This document shows, in pieces, positions 1-6,024 of a stretch of DNA of 9,052 nucleotides. Below the pieces are notes generated by a model. That model was not told the DNA's origin. It saw only the letters and a list, made by a program, of their open reading frames with translations, and ran no database searches. A program made the position numbers and the translations under genes. Numbering within the stretch: the stretch's first letter is position 1; every line of letters starts with the position of its first letter. The stretch is from CAZILN01 sp964540005 (lineage in GTDB: Bacteria > Bacteroidota > Bacteroidia > Bacteroidales > SM23-62): contig CAZILN010000434.1 of NCBI GenBank assembly GCA_964540005.1, positions 1 through 9,052 of the forward strand, given 5' to 3'.

Positions 1-332
1 TTGAATCTGTCAGGTTTGCAACCGCCCTTGGCTTTGAATTCTGGATTGATGATGGTGACGGCAGATGGATTTCCGAAACCTCTGAATTGACCCCGTGGAT
101 AGAGCTTGAAAAAATCGGGGAGCAGGCATTTATTGTGCCGCCCGAAGAAGAACTGGAAGAAGCGGAATTTACAGATGCCCAGATCCGGGAAGCCGAAAAG
201 ATGAAGGAAGAATCCCAGGACCAGGAAGAATCATTAAACTACGGAGTTATTACTGCGGTATATGCATTTGAGATTACATTCAGCGTTGATGGGGAAGAGT
301 ATAAGCAGGTAATACGGATCAAATACCAGTAA
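1..332 (+). CDS. 3' end of an unrecognised protein gene, 5'-truncated by the window
   Basis: The frame that ends at the TAA at 330-332 is open back to the left edge (first complete codon at 3), so the gene starts before the window. The TTG at 87 has no special claim to be the start. About 110 residues are visible. They begin with an aromatic and Gly/Asp-rich stretch (GFEFWIDDGDGRW near residue 10), continue with a highly charged segment rich in Glu, Lys and Gln (about residues 45-75) that is probably helical, and close with a beta-rich tail containing SVDGEEYKQVIRIKYQ. I do not recognise the family and assign no function. The gene converges on the beta-propeller gene with only 17 bp between the stop codons, and no terminator hairpin is obvious in that gap. 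Confidence 0.75.
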   Translation, partial: ESVRFATALGFEFWIDDGDGRWISETSELTPWIELEKIGEQAFIVPPEEELEEAEFTDAQIREAEKMKEESQDQEESLNYGVITAVYAFEITFSVDGEEYKQVIRIKYQ

Positions 333-349
333 TATAATTTAACGGACTG

Positions 350-1705
350 TTACTTCTGTCCTACTGCAACCAGGTACTTCAGTGTCCTGAAATAGATCAT
401 CCCGTCTGTAATAGCGGGTGTTGTCATGCAGATGTCCCCAAGCGGATTCTCAGCCAGGAGTTTGTACTCCTTACCGGCTTTAAGGACATAGACAGTCCCT
501 TCATCATCCGTTACATAAATTTTCCCGTCAGAGGCAACAGGCGAAGAAATGTAGGAGTTCCCTGAACCCGCTTTTTCCCTCCAGAACACCTCCCCTGTTA
601 AGGCGTCCATACAGCTTACATTGCCGTTCCAATTTACATTATACAGCAATCCCTTATAAACAAGCATGGTCTGCATATAGGATCCGCCACGGGACTTGCC
701 CCACTGGATATACTCAGCTGAGAAATCGCCTTCTCCCAGTTCCAGTGTCCCTGTTGCTGAGGTTTTGATAGCCAGGATAGGTTGATGCTTCCCGTGTGCA
801 CTGTTAAAATAAACCAGGTCATTTGATACTATCGGGGTCGGGATCTGTATATCTCCTCCCCCTGACATCTTCCATACTTCTTCTCCTGTTTTGAAATCAT
901 ATCCGCCGCGGTGCTTGAACCCGTTGACCGCCACCCTGCATTTATCCCCGTCGTAATAAATATTCGGCGTGCACCAGCCAGGGTATTCGTCCCGTTCCTT
1001 TCTCCACAGCTCTTCACCGCTGGACAGGTCGTAGGCTGCAATAAAGGAGTTCCTGAGCACATCGGCCTGGACGATAACCACTCCCTCATGGATGAGCGGT
1101 GAAGTGGCCCATTCCCATTCGGCATTTTCCATGGTAAAAAACACAGATTCCAGCACACCGAAATCCTTTTCCCACTGAAGATCGCCATCCATATCATAGC
1201 AGTAGAGGCCTTCGGAACCGAAAAAAGCCACCACGTATTCTCCATCGGTAGCCAGTGTTGAATTAGCGTGCGTTGATTTTGGATGACGCTTTACTTCCGG
1301 GACACCGGTGAAGGCCTTTTGCTCCCACACAAGCTTGCCGGTATTTTTATCATAACAGTATATAATCCAGTCGTGTACCGATTCATCCCTTACCGAACCC
1401 ACACTGCCGTATATCCCGGTCTTGATGCCCTCATTATCTTGCTGGCTCACTGCCGTGGTAATGAATAATTTATCCCCCCATATTACCGGCGATGAGAGGC
1501 CCAGTCCGGGCACCTCCACTTTCCACGCAATGTTCTCACCCGTTTCAAGATCCCAACTGCCTGGCAGGTCTGTCTCATCCAGCACACCGCTTGCATAAAA
1601 GCCCCTGTACATAGACCATTGCCTCCGGGGATCAGGCTTGTCCTGTGAATAAATGATAAGATTTATGAATACAACCAAGGGGAATAAAACTGCAGCTTTT
1701 TTCAT
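350..1705 (-). CDS. Exported PQQ-like beta-propeller repeat protein
   Basis: The 451-residue product has an N-terminal signal peptide (MKKAAVLFPLVVF..., likely cleaved after YSQ near residue 21), so it should act in the periplasm or at the outer membrane. The mature protein opens with WSMYRG and then GENIAWKVEVPGLGLSSPVIWGDKLFITTA. This is the standard opening of the PQQ-like (BamB/quinoprotein-dehydrogenase-like) propeller family. Repeating blades follow, each with a Gly-Asp or Gly-(K/E)-x-Tyr turn and a Trp-containing strand, such as NTGKLVWEQKAF, SSGEELWRKE, KTGEEVWKM and LTGEVFWREKAG. Known members are scaffolds or, less often, PQQ-binding enzymes. No haem or metal-binding addition is visible, so no substrate is inferred. 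I chose the ATG at 1705 because MKKAA makes a classical signal-peptide start. The in-frame ATG at 1714 (MLIMKK) is an equally valid reading. No Shine-Dalgarno sequence is seen. Confidence 0.9.
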   Translation of the reverse strand: MKKAAVLFPLVVFINLIIYSQDKPDPRRQWSMYRGFYASGVLDETDLPGSWDLETGENIAWKVEVPGLGLSSPVIWGDKLFITTAVSQQDNEGIKTGIYGSVGSVRDESVHDWIIYCYDKNTGKLVWEQKAFTGVPEVKRHPKSTHANSTLATDGEYVVAFFGSEGLYCYDMDGDLQWEKDFGVLESVFFTMENAEWEWATSPLIHEGVVIVQADVLRNSFIAAYDLSSGEELWRKERDEYPGWCTPNIYYDGDKCRVAVNGFKHRGGYDFKTGEEVWKMSGGGDIQIPTPIVSNDLVYFNSAHGKHQPILAIKTSATGTLELGEGDFSAEYIQWGKSRGGSYMQTMLVYKGLLYNVNWNGNVSCMDALTGEVFWREKAGSGNSYISSPVASDGKIYVTDDEGTVYVLKAGKEYKLLAENPLGDICMTTPAITDGMIYFRTLKYLVAVGQK

Positions 1706-2026
1706 TATTAACATTTAGGTATTAATCGGATAAGATATTAATTCATGGCCAGGATTTAAATTCCAGGGTAAGGCAGAAAAACTGCTGATCACCCTGAATT
1801 CTTCCGGGCTGTCTGGGCATAAGAGTAAACAGAGATCAAAATCAATAAACCTGCAATTGCATGCTTCATGTTTCTGCAAATTTAATTAAGAAGAATCAGG
1901 ATTATATTTTGTGAAAGCAAACCAGGATGTCTTCAAAGAATGTTACTACTCTTAAAAGAAGGTCAAATATAATAATACTTTATTTATCTCTGATTTTGCA
2001 TAATTTTATAACACAAAATTATTACT
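1706..2026. other. Divergent intergenic region between the propeller and methyltransferase genes
   Basis: This AT-rich stretch of about 320 bp lies between two divergently transcribed genes and must hold both promoters. I find no convincing coding sequence or RNA gene in it. The short open frame from 1927 has no protein-like composition and runs into the methyltransferase gene out of frame. One exact TAxxTTTG match on the minus strand (1884-1877) is listed separately. On the plus strand, the AT-rich run at 1960-2025 is the likely promoter and leader of the methyltransferase gene, but no clean -33/-7 pair is visible. Confidence 0.5.
1877..1884 (-). promoter_or_regulatory. Candidate Bacteroidota -7 box (TAAATTTG) for the propeller gene
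   Basis: The minus strand reads TAAATTTG, an exact match to the TAxxTTTG consensus of the Bacteroidota primary sigma factor. It lies about 170 bp upstream of the propeller start codon. No TTTG lies at the proper -33 spacing, and such a match is expected every few kilobases by chance, so this is only a candidate. Confidence 0.2.
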
Positions 2027-3475
2027 TTGAAAATCAAAAGAATAACTATTTTATTGCTTTATGCAGGTTTTTTCTATTCCTGCATGATCAGTTTATCTGC
2101 CCAGGAATCCGTTCAGACTTCCAGGAATACCGGTCAACTGGCTGAGTCTCACGAAATCAGAGCCAACGAGATACAGCCTCCTGAGACGGTTATGGACATT
2201 CTAGGCATCCGTCCGGGATTGGTCATCGGTGAAGTGGGGGCCGGTAAAGGCCGTGTCACCGTTCATCTGGCCTCCCGCGTCGGAGAAAAAGGCAGGGTTT
2301 ATGCCAACGATATTGATCCTGCTCCGATCGATTACCTGAAGGCACGTTGCCTTCGCCAGGGACTGGATAATGTAGAACCCATTCTGAGTCTTCCTGATGA
2401 TCCCCGCTTCCCTCTGAACAGTCTCGACCTGGTTTTCATGTCATGGGTCTATCACCATATTGATGATCCGGTACCTCTCCTCAGGAACCTCCTTCCCACC
2501 CTGAAACCGTGGGGATTTGTCGTCCTGGTGGAACCCAAACCTTCAGCAACCGAAGAAAACGGTAAGGTGCTGACAAAGAGCACGGTGGGTGAGGAAGTAC
2601 AGGCAGCAGGTTTCGTTTTGAATGCAGTCCTTGAAGACCGGCTTAAGGAAGATAATATATTCATCCTGAGTCCCTCCATTCCTGATGTACCCGCTTCACA
2701 CGACCCTGATGAAGTCCGTGCTTTATGGCTTGATTTCCTTGGATGGACAAAAACCGTTCAAGGCCAATTGTCTCTTAGGGAATATGCCGTGTTCCTTGAT
2801 GAGCAAGGCATTCCTGGTCCTGAAGTTAGACGCCGCCTCCAGGTCATAGGCGGCCAGCTTACCGAGCAACCTGAGGGCATTGAACTTATTTACGACCCTC
2901 TGTACGGTAAACCACTTACCGGTGAACTTGAAAAGGATGGATTCAGGACTTCACCCAACGCCTTCTTGATTGAATCTGTAAAGGATATCAAACCGGCAGG
3001 CAAGGCCCTTGACGTTGGCACTGGAATGGGCCGTAATGCCATTTACCTGGCAGGCATCGGATGGGATGTAACGGGTATAGATCTCTCAAGTAAGGGCCTG
3101 GAAGTCCTCCATAACAATGCAGAAAAGGCTGGTTTGGATGTCAGGACCATCAAGAGCTCATATGAAGATTTCGATTTTGGCCATGAGCAGTGGTTCCTTG
3201 TCGTAATGATCCTTTCCTGGGCTCCCATGGAAGATCCTGATTTTCTTACCCGGTTGAAGGCTTCTATCCGCCCGGGTGGCTATGTCATATTCGAGCACGT
3301 AATCCAGCGTTCAGAGGATCCTTTTCCCCCGGGCGTTCATGCATTGGACAGTGATGCTCTTCGCGAATTATTCAAGGATTTTGAGATCCTGATCTACCGG
3401 GAGATGGATCTCTCCGGCGATTGGGGAGGTCCCCCCACCCCGCATGTTCGCATGTTGGCCCGAAAACACAACTGA
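2027..3475 (+). CDS. Exported protein with two class I SAM-methyltransferase domains
   Basis: The 482-residue product starts with a signal-peptide-like segment (MKIKRITILLLYAGFFYSCMISLSAQ; cleavage probably near residues 25-26). Domain 1 (about 50-215) has a Rossmann-type motif I, GEVGAGKGR (68-76), an acidic post-I motif ANDID (93-97) and the helix-loop WVYHHIDDP (140-148). Domain 2 (about 310-480) has LDVGTGMGRN (328-337), GIDLS (350-354) and the late strand IRPGGYVIFEH (414-424). Residues 225-290 are a linker of unknown role. The fold indicates S-adenosylmethionine-dependent methyl transfer, but the substrate cannot be told. The start is TTG at 2027: it is the only start that keeps the whole signal peptide, an in-frame stop lies just upstream at 2009, and the next Met (residue 20) would remove the hydrophobic segment. 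A shorter paralogue follows 29 bp downstream, so the two are probably co-transcribed. An exported SAM enzyme is unexpected. Confidence 0.88.
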   Translation: MKIKRITILLLYAGFFYSCMISLSAQESVQTSRNTGQLAESHEIRANEIQPPETVMDILGIRPGLVIGEVGAGKGRVTVHLASRVGEKGRVYANDIDPAPIDYLKARCLRQGLDNVEPILSLPDDPRFPLNSLDLVFMSWVYHHIDDPVPLLRNLLPTLKPWGFVVLVEPKPSATEENGKVLTKSTVGEEVQAAGFVLNAVLEDRLKEDNIFILSPSIPDVPASHDPDEVRALWLDFLGWTKTVQGQLSLREYAVFLDEQGIPGPEVRRRLQVIGGQLTEQPEGIELIYDPLYGKPLTGELEKDGFRTSPNAFLIESVKDIKPAGKALDVGTGMGRNAIYLAGIGWDVTGIDLSSKGLEVLHNNAEKAGLDVRTIKSSYEDFDFGHEQWFLVVMILSWAPMEDPDFLTRLKASIRPGGYVIFEHVIQRSEDPFPPGVHALDSDALRELFKDFEILIYREMDLSGDWGGPPTPHVRMLARKHN

Positions 3476-3504
3476 GGAGTAATAATATTCTTAATGAATT
3501 CATT

Positions 3505-4158
3505 ATGAATAAATCACATAATAAATATCTTAGGTTTGAATTCCTGTTATTACTATCGATTTTTCTGTGTATCGCAACAGCTTGTTACTCACAGGAAAGA
3601 AATGTCCCTGTTGAACCTTCTGAAGAACGGCTTAATAGACAGCACCAGCCTGAGAAGTTAATGGATGCAATTGGCCTTAAGGAAGGAATGGTTATAGCCG
3701 ATATTGGTGCAGGCAGAGGCCGCATGACAGTCTGGTTTGCCATAAGAGTAGGTGTAAAAGGCAAGGTCTATGCCAATGATATTGATAAAGACGTCCTTGA
3801 TTATCTTGAAATCAGATGCAGGAAAAATAACTTTTCAAATGTTGAAACATTTCTTGGCCGGGTTGACAACCCAATGCTTCCCAAAGGGGAAGCAGATATT
3901 GCATTCATGATAAGCACCTATCATCACCTTGAAAAACCGGTTGAAATGCTTCGGAATACCATTCCTTGTCTGAAAGAAGACGGGACGCTAATCATTGTTG
4001 AACGCGATCCGGTTAAAACCGGTCAGAGCCCGAACGAAAGTACTTCAGTGGAAACGCTGAAAAGACAGGCTGATGAGGCTGGTTATTACCTCTTTAAAAC
4101 AGACCAAAGACTTCTGGAACGAGATAATGTTTATTTCTTTATAGTAAAGAATAAGTAA
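3505..4158 (+). CDS. Exported single-domain class I methyltransferase-fold protein, paralogue of the upstream gene
   Basis: The 217-residue product starts at ATG 3505 (MNKSHNKY...). An upstream in-frame ATG at 3421 lies inside the previous gene and is rejected because it would bury the signal peptide. Residues 1-30 form a basic and then hydrophobic signal (LLLLSIFLCIATACYSQ). The Cys at 27 has a weak lipobox context (ATAC), so a lipoprotein is possible, as is ordinary cleavage near residue 30. The methyltransferase core has IADIGAGRGR (64-73), YANDID (89-94) and STYHHLEKP (137-145). It aligns along its whole length with domain 1 of the upstream protein, sharing for example G-x-V-YANDID, YHH, the P-V-x-LLRN-like helix and the RL-x-x-DN-x-(Y/I)F ending. 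This points to tandem duplication. The gene lies 29 bp downstream of its paralogue, probably in the same transcript. The substrate is unknown. Confidence 0.88.
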   Translation: MNKSHNKYLRFEFLLLLSIFLCIATACYSQERNVPVEPSEERLNRQHQPEKLMDAIGLKEGMVIADIGAGRGRMTVWFAIRVGVKGKVYANDIDKDVLDYLEIRCRKNNFSNVETFLGRVDNPMLPKGEADIAFMISTYHHLEKPVEMLRNTIPCLKEDGTLIIVERDPVKTGQSPNESTSVETLKRQADEAGYYLFKTDQRLLERDNVYFFIVKNK

Positions 4159-4203
4159 CAGGGTGATTATTGCATTGATATAAAAAGGATTAAGGATAAC
4201 CAG

Positions 4204-4224
4204 CCGGAGAAATTCATTTCCCGG
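4204..4224 (+). other. Inverted repeat downstream of the methyltransferase pair
   Basis: The sequence folds as CCGG, a bulged A, GAAA, loop TTCA, TTTC, CCGG. It is placed where a terminator for the methyltransferase operon would be expected, 46 bp after the stop. No T-run follows, so termination is only possible, not shown. Confidence 0.3.
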
Positions 4225-4269
4225 ATCAAAATCCTACACCGATCTCCAAGACTCAAGCAAAATAAACAT

Positions 4270-4277
4270 TATATTTG
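4270..4277 (+). promoter_or_regulatory. Candidate -7 box (TATATTTG) for the tRNA gene
   Basis: TATATTTG is an exact TAxxTTTG match, 64 bp upstream of the tRNA and after the preceding operon has ended. No TTTG is present at the usual -33 spacing. Its position supports a role as the tRNA promoter, but the match is short. Confidence 0.35.
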
Positions 4278-4341
4278 CCAGCGCTATAAAATTCGGTTTT
4301 TGTCTGAATCTGCCAGGCACAGGCCGGATTCATGTTTTTAT

Positions 4342-4415
4342 GGCGAGATAGCTCAGCTGGTTAGAGCGCATGATTCATAATCATGAGGTCCCGGGTTCAA
4401 GTCCCGGTCTCGCTA
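4342..4415 (+). tRNA. tRNA with CAT anticodon (elongator Met, or Ile2)
   Basis: A full cloverleaf folds from the sequence. The acceptor GGCGAGA (4342-4348) pairs with TCTCGCT (4408-4414), with G-U as the first pair. U8-A9 are present. The D-stem is GCTC/GAGC (4351-4354, 4364-4367). The anticodon stem CATGA/TCATG is perfect around the loop TTCATAA, with CAT at 4376-4378. The variable loop is AGGTC, and the T-arm CCGGG-TTCAAGT-CCCGG runs from 4391 to 4407. The discriminator is A at 4415. CCA is not encoded (CAAG follows), which is normal in this phylum. The G-U first pair argues against an initiator, which would have an unpaired 1-72 position. CAT could also be the lysidine-modified Ile2 tRNA, which cannot be excluded by eye, but the body looks like elongator Met. 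Confidence 0.95.
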
Positions 4416-4419
4416 CAAG

Positions 4420-4450
4420 AAAAAAGCCCGACACTAAGTGCCGGGTTTTT
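4420..4450 (+). terminator. Intrinsic terminator of the tRNA gene
   Basis: An A-run (4420-4425) precedes the stem CCCG-A-CAC, a TAA loop, and GTG-C-CGGG (4427-4445, one A/C mismatch). TTTTT follows at 4446-4450. The hairpin starts 12 bp after the tRNA end and should stop most transcripts before the repeat array. Confidence 0.75.
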
Positions 4451-4820
4451 CAATTTTGAGCCGGTGGAAGCTTGCTTTCATAAGGCGAGTAAATTGAAAA
4501 AGACGGATGCGAGCGCAGCGAGTCCAGGCTTTTTGCTTGTAAAGCACCCCCTGCGAGGACTCGCGATCCTTTCGTGAAGCGAAAGGTGAGCAACACCGGA
4601 CGAGCATTTGCGAGGACTCGCGATCCTTTCGTGAAGCGAAAGGCGAGCAACACCGGACGAGCATCTGCGAGGACTCGCGAGCTTTTTGCGCAGCAAAGGC
4701 GAGCAACACCGGACGAGCATTTGCGAGGACTCGCGAGCTTTTTGCGAAGCAAAGGCGAGCAACACCGGACGAGCATTTGCGAGGACTCGCGAGCTTTTTG
4801 CACAGCAAAGGCGAGCAACA

Positions 4821-4833
4821 CCGGTCTCGCTAC
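4821..4833 (+). repeat. 13-bp copy of the tRNA 3' end closing the repeat array
   Basis: CCGGTCTCGCTAC is identical to 4404-4416, the last part of the tRNA T-stem, the acceptor strand, the discriminator and one further base. The two copies form direct repeats around a segment of 404 bp. This arrangement resembles an attachment-site duplication at a tRNA gene, but no integrase is encoded between or near the copies. Confidence 0.7.
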
Positions 4834-4850
4834 TTAACAGTCAATCAATT

Positions 4851-4877
4851 ATCCCGATCTGCCAGGCCGGGGATTTT
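4851..4877 (+). terminator. Degenerate terminator-like hairpin after repeat copy 1
   Basis: ATCCC (4851-4855) can pair with GGGAT (4870-4874), and a short TTTT follows. It sits at the same place as the strong terminator after copy 2 and is clearly related to it, but the stem is eroded here, so activity is doubtful. Confidence 0.35.
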
Positions 4878-4888
4878 GTAGGAGAAGG

Positions 4889-5124
4889 GGGGTCAATCAA
4901 AATCAACAGAAAGGGGTTGCTTCGTCCGTTTTTTTACAAAGGTGAAAAGACTATTGGAGAACTGTATATCACACCGATGCTCCAATTGCATAGAGCCATG
5001 TATAATAAGAAATTGGTTTAATTACAGGATAACTAAACCAATTCTCATATCAAGAGTTTACATTTTTCTATTGGAAAGCAACCAACAGCAGATGAAAGGT
5101 AGCTGACTGAAATACCTGGAAAAA
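4889..5124. other. Intergenic stretch after repeat copy 1
   Basis: I see no gene here. The plus-strand open frame that reaches 5021 begins inside the repeat array and shows no recognisable protein. The only structure noted is the inverted repeat at 5011-5043, listed separately. Confidence 0.5.
5011..5043. repeat. Perfect 10-bp inverted repeat
   Basis: AATTGGTTTA (5011-5020) and TAAACCAATT (5034-5043) are exact inverse complements around a 13-nt loop. It lies 82 bp beyond the stop codon of the TonB-C/TPR gene on the minus strand. It may act as a terminator for that gene or mark an element end. Neither orientation has a strong T-run. Confidence 0.5.
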
Positions 5125-5853
5125 CTACCTTGAATCAGTGAATTGCAATGCGCTTAATTCTAAATGTGTTATCCAATCTGAAGGAGACCAGGATCCTTTA
5201 TCATTATATGATTTGGGACGAATGGCTATCAACCGGCCAACATCTTCTGCATATCCCTTTTCATCTCCAAGTTCATATCTGCAAAGGCATCTTGCTGCCA
5301 GGATGCACTCTTCATATGGAAGGAGCTTGTACGCCCTGTTATAATATTTGAGAGCACGCTTTGGGTCATTCTTCTCAAAAAGAAATTCATTTGCTTTTCC
5401 CTGAAGTTTTCTTGCGTTTCCAACCAGGTCGTAACCGGGATAAGGTTTGAATACCAGGGAGACCTCCCTGGTCATTGAGGTTGGAATTCCATTTATTACC
5501 CCAGGGGTCCAATACCCACCGGTGGTCTTCAGAATACGTATTAATGCTGCATCAATCTCAGGCGAGATACTGTTGATTACCTTGAAGGAGGAAATATTTC
5601 CCTCTGCCGTTATCTCGAACTGAACCACTTCCGTTCCGACCGGAACTCCTTTTACATCTCGGATAGGATATATGATGTTTTTAGCAAGGAATTCATGGAT
5701 TGAAGTGGGATCATCACCTTGAACCAGAATTTCCTTACTAGGGAAACCCGGTGGAGTAATATATGTCCCTTCTAATAGAATTTGTGAATAAGTATGTCCT
5801 GAAAGCAAAATTGAAATGGCTGCAACAAGAATTAAATTATTTTGTGTTTTCAT
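5125..5853 (-). CDS. Secreted TonB C-terminal-domain protein with a TPR-like tail
   Basis: The 242-residue product has a signal peptide (MKTQNNLILVAAISILLSGHTYSQ, cleaved near residue 24). Residues about 53-138 resemble the TonB_C fold. FLAKNIIYP with a following G-V-P-V-G-T is the usual N-terminal helix-strand of this domain. Then come VVQFEITAEGNISSFKVINSISPEIDAALIRILKTTGGYWTPGVINGIP, with the typical D/E-x-x-ALRxL-like helix and the W-x-P-G-x-x-N/G-G-x-P turn, and a closing strand (about 128-136). Residues about 145-210 are helical, with a TPR-like segment (DPKRALKYYNRAYKLLPYEECILAARCLCRYELGD). A classical TonB has an N-terminal membrane anchor and a Pro-rich spacer. Both are missing, so this is unlikely to transduce energy and more likely binds an envelope partner. 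The ATG at 5853 is preceded by an AT-rich leader. The gene stands alone, 171 bp downstream of the regulator gene on the same strand. Confidence 0.85.
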   Translation of the reverse strand: MKTQNNLILVAAISILLSGHTYSQILLEGTYITPPGFPSKEILVQGDDPTSIHEFLAKNIIYPIRDVKGVPVGTEVVQFEITAEGNISSFKVINSISPEIDAALIRILKTTGGYWTPGVINGIPTSMTREVSLVFKPYPGYDLVGNARKLQGKANEFLFEKNDPKRALKYYNRAYKLLPYEECILAARCLCRYELGDEKGYAEDVGRLIAIRPKSYNDKGSWSPSDWITHLELSALQFTDSR

Positions 5854-6024
5854 GGCTTTTAATTTTAAAGGTTATGATGATACAAAGGTCGATTAAGGAA
5901 GGTTGCAGGACCAACAAACCATGTTGCCAATGAATTAAAGATTGTCCAGACAGCTTAACTTATGTTGCCGGTATGGAAATTATGTTGTAATCATGGTTGC
6001 AGGAGCAATCCGGAGGGTATTTTT

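Larger units (their letters stand above)
4471..4888 (+). repeat. tRNA-associated modular hairpin repeat block, copy 1
   Basis: A GC-rich block shared with 8343-8592. It begins with a leader of about 80 bp (from CTTGCTTTCATAAGGCGAG to the C-run at 4547-4551). Five tandem units follow, each starting TGCGAGGACTCGCGA, at 4552, 4609, 4666, 4722 and 4778 (57, 57, 56, 56 bp, then partial). Units 1-2 carry the hairpin CCTTTCG-TGAAG-CGAAAGG. Units 3-5 carry a TTTTTGC-NNN-GCAAAGG hairpin whose loop is GCA, GAA or ACA. Each unit has CGAGCAACACCGG or TGAGCAACACCGG after the hairpin. The last unit turns into CCGGTCTCGCTAC (4821-4833), identical to the tRNA 3' end at 4404-4416. Similarity with the second copy extends through a degenerate terminator to GGAGAAGG (4881-4888). 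GCGAGTCC (4517-4524) in the leader can pair perfectly with GGACTCGC (4557-4564) of unit 1. Long open frames here are by-products of the periodicity. Confidence 0.92.

Noticed and set aside
829..1245. Antisense and alternate-frame open frames inside the propeller gene
   Set aside because: They are shadows of the propeller coding frame, which has clear repeated blade motifs.
1927..2145. A 72-residue open frame before and overlapping the first methyltransferase gene
   Set aside because: It is AT-rich with a Phe/Tyr/Asn-biased composition, overlaps the methyltransferase signal-peptide region in another frame, and has no homologue I recognise.
3421..3504. An upstream ATG at 3421 as start of the second methyltransferase gene
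   Set aside because: It lies inside the preceding gene and would put 28 unrelated residues before a clear signal peptide that begins at ATG 3505.
4417..4820. A classical integrative element or genomic island bounded by tRNA direct repeats
   Set aside because: The segment between the 13-bp repeats is only 404 bp of structured repeats and has no integrase or cargo gene, so an autonomous element is not supported.
4552..4824. CRISPR array
   Set aside because: The units are nearly identical along their full 56-57 bp, with no unique spacers and no cas genes. Variation is confined to hairpin arms and loops.
4434..4837. Long open frames on both strands inside repeat copy 1, with Cys/Ser/Arg-rich repeated peptides
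   Set aside because: They arise from the periodic GC-rich units, occur in several frames at once, and shift frame between 57- and 56-bp units. No start signal or protein family is recognisable.
4837..5021. A possible small protein after repeat copy 1 ending at 5021
   Set aside because: Its open frame has no independent start after the array and no recognisable motif, and the region contains the conserved terminator-like tail of the repeat block.
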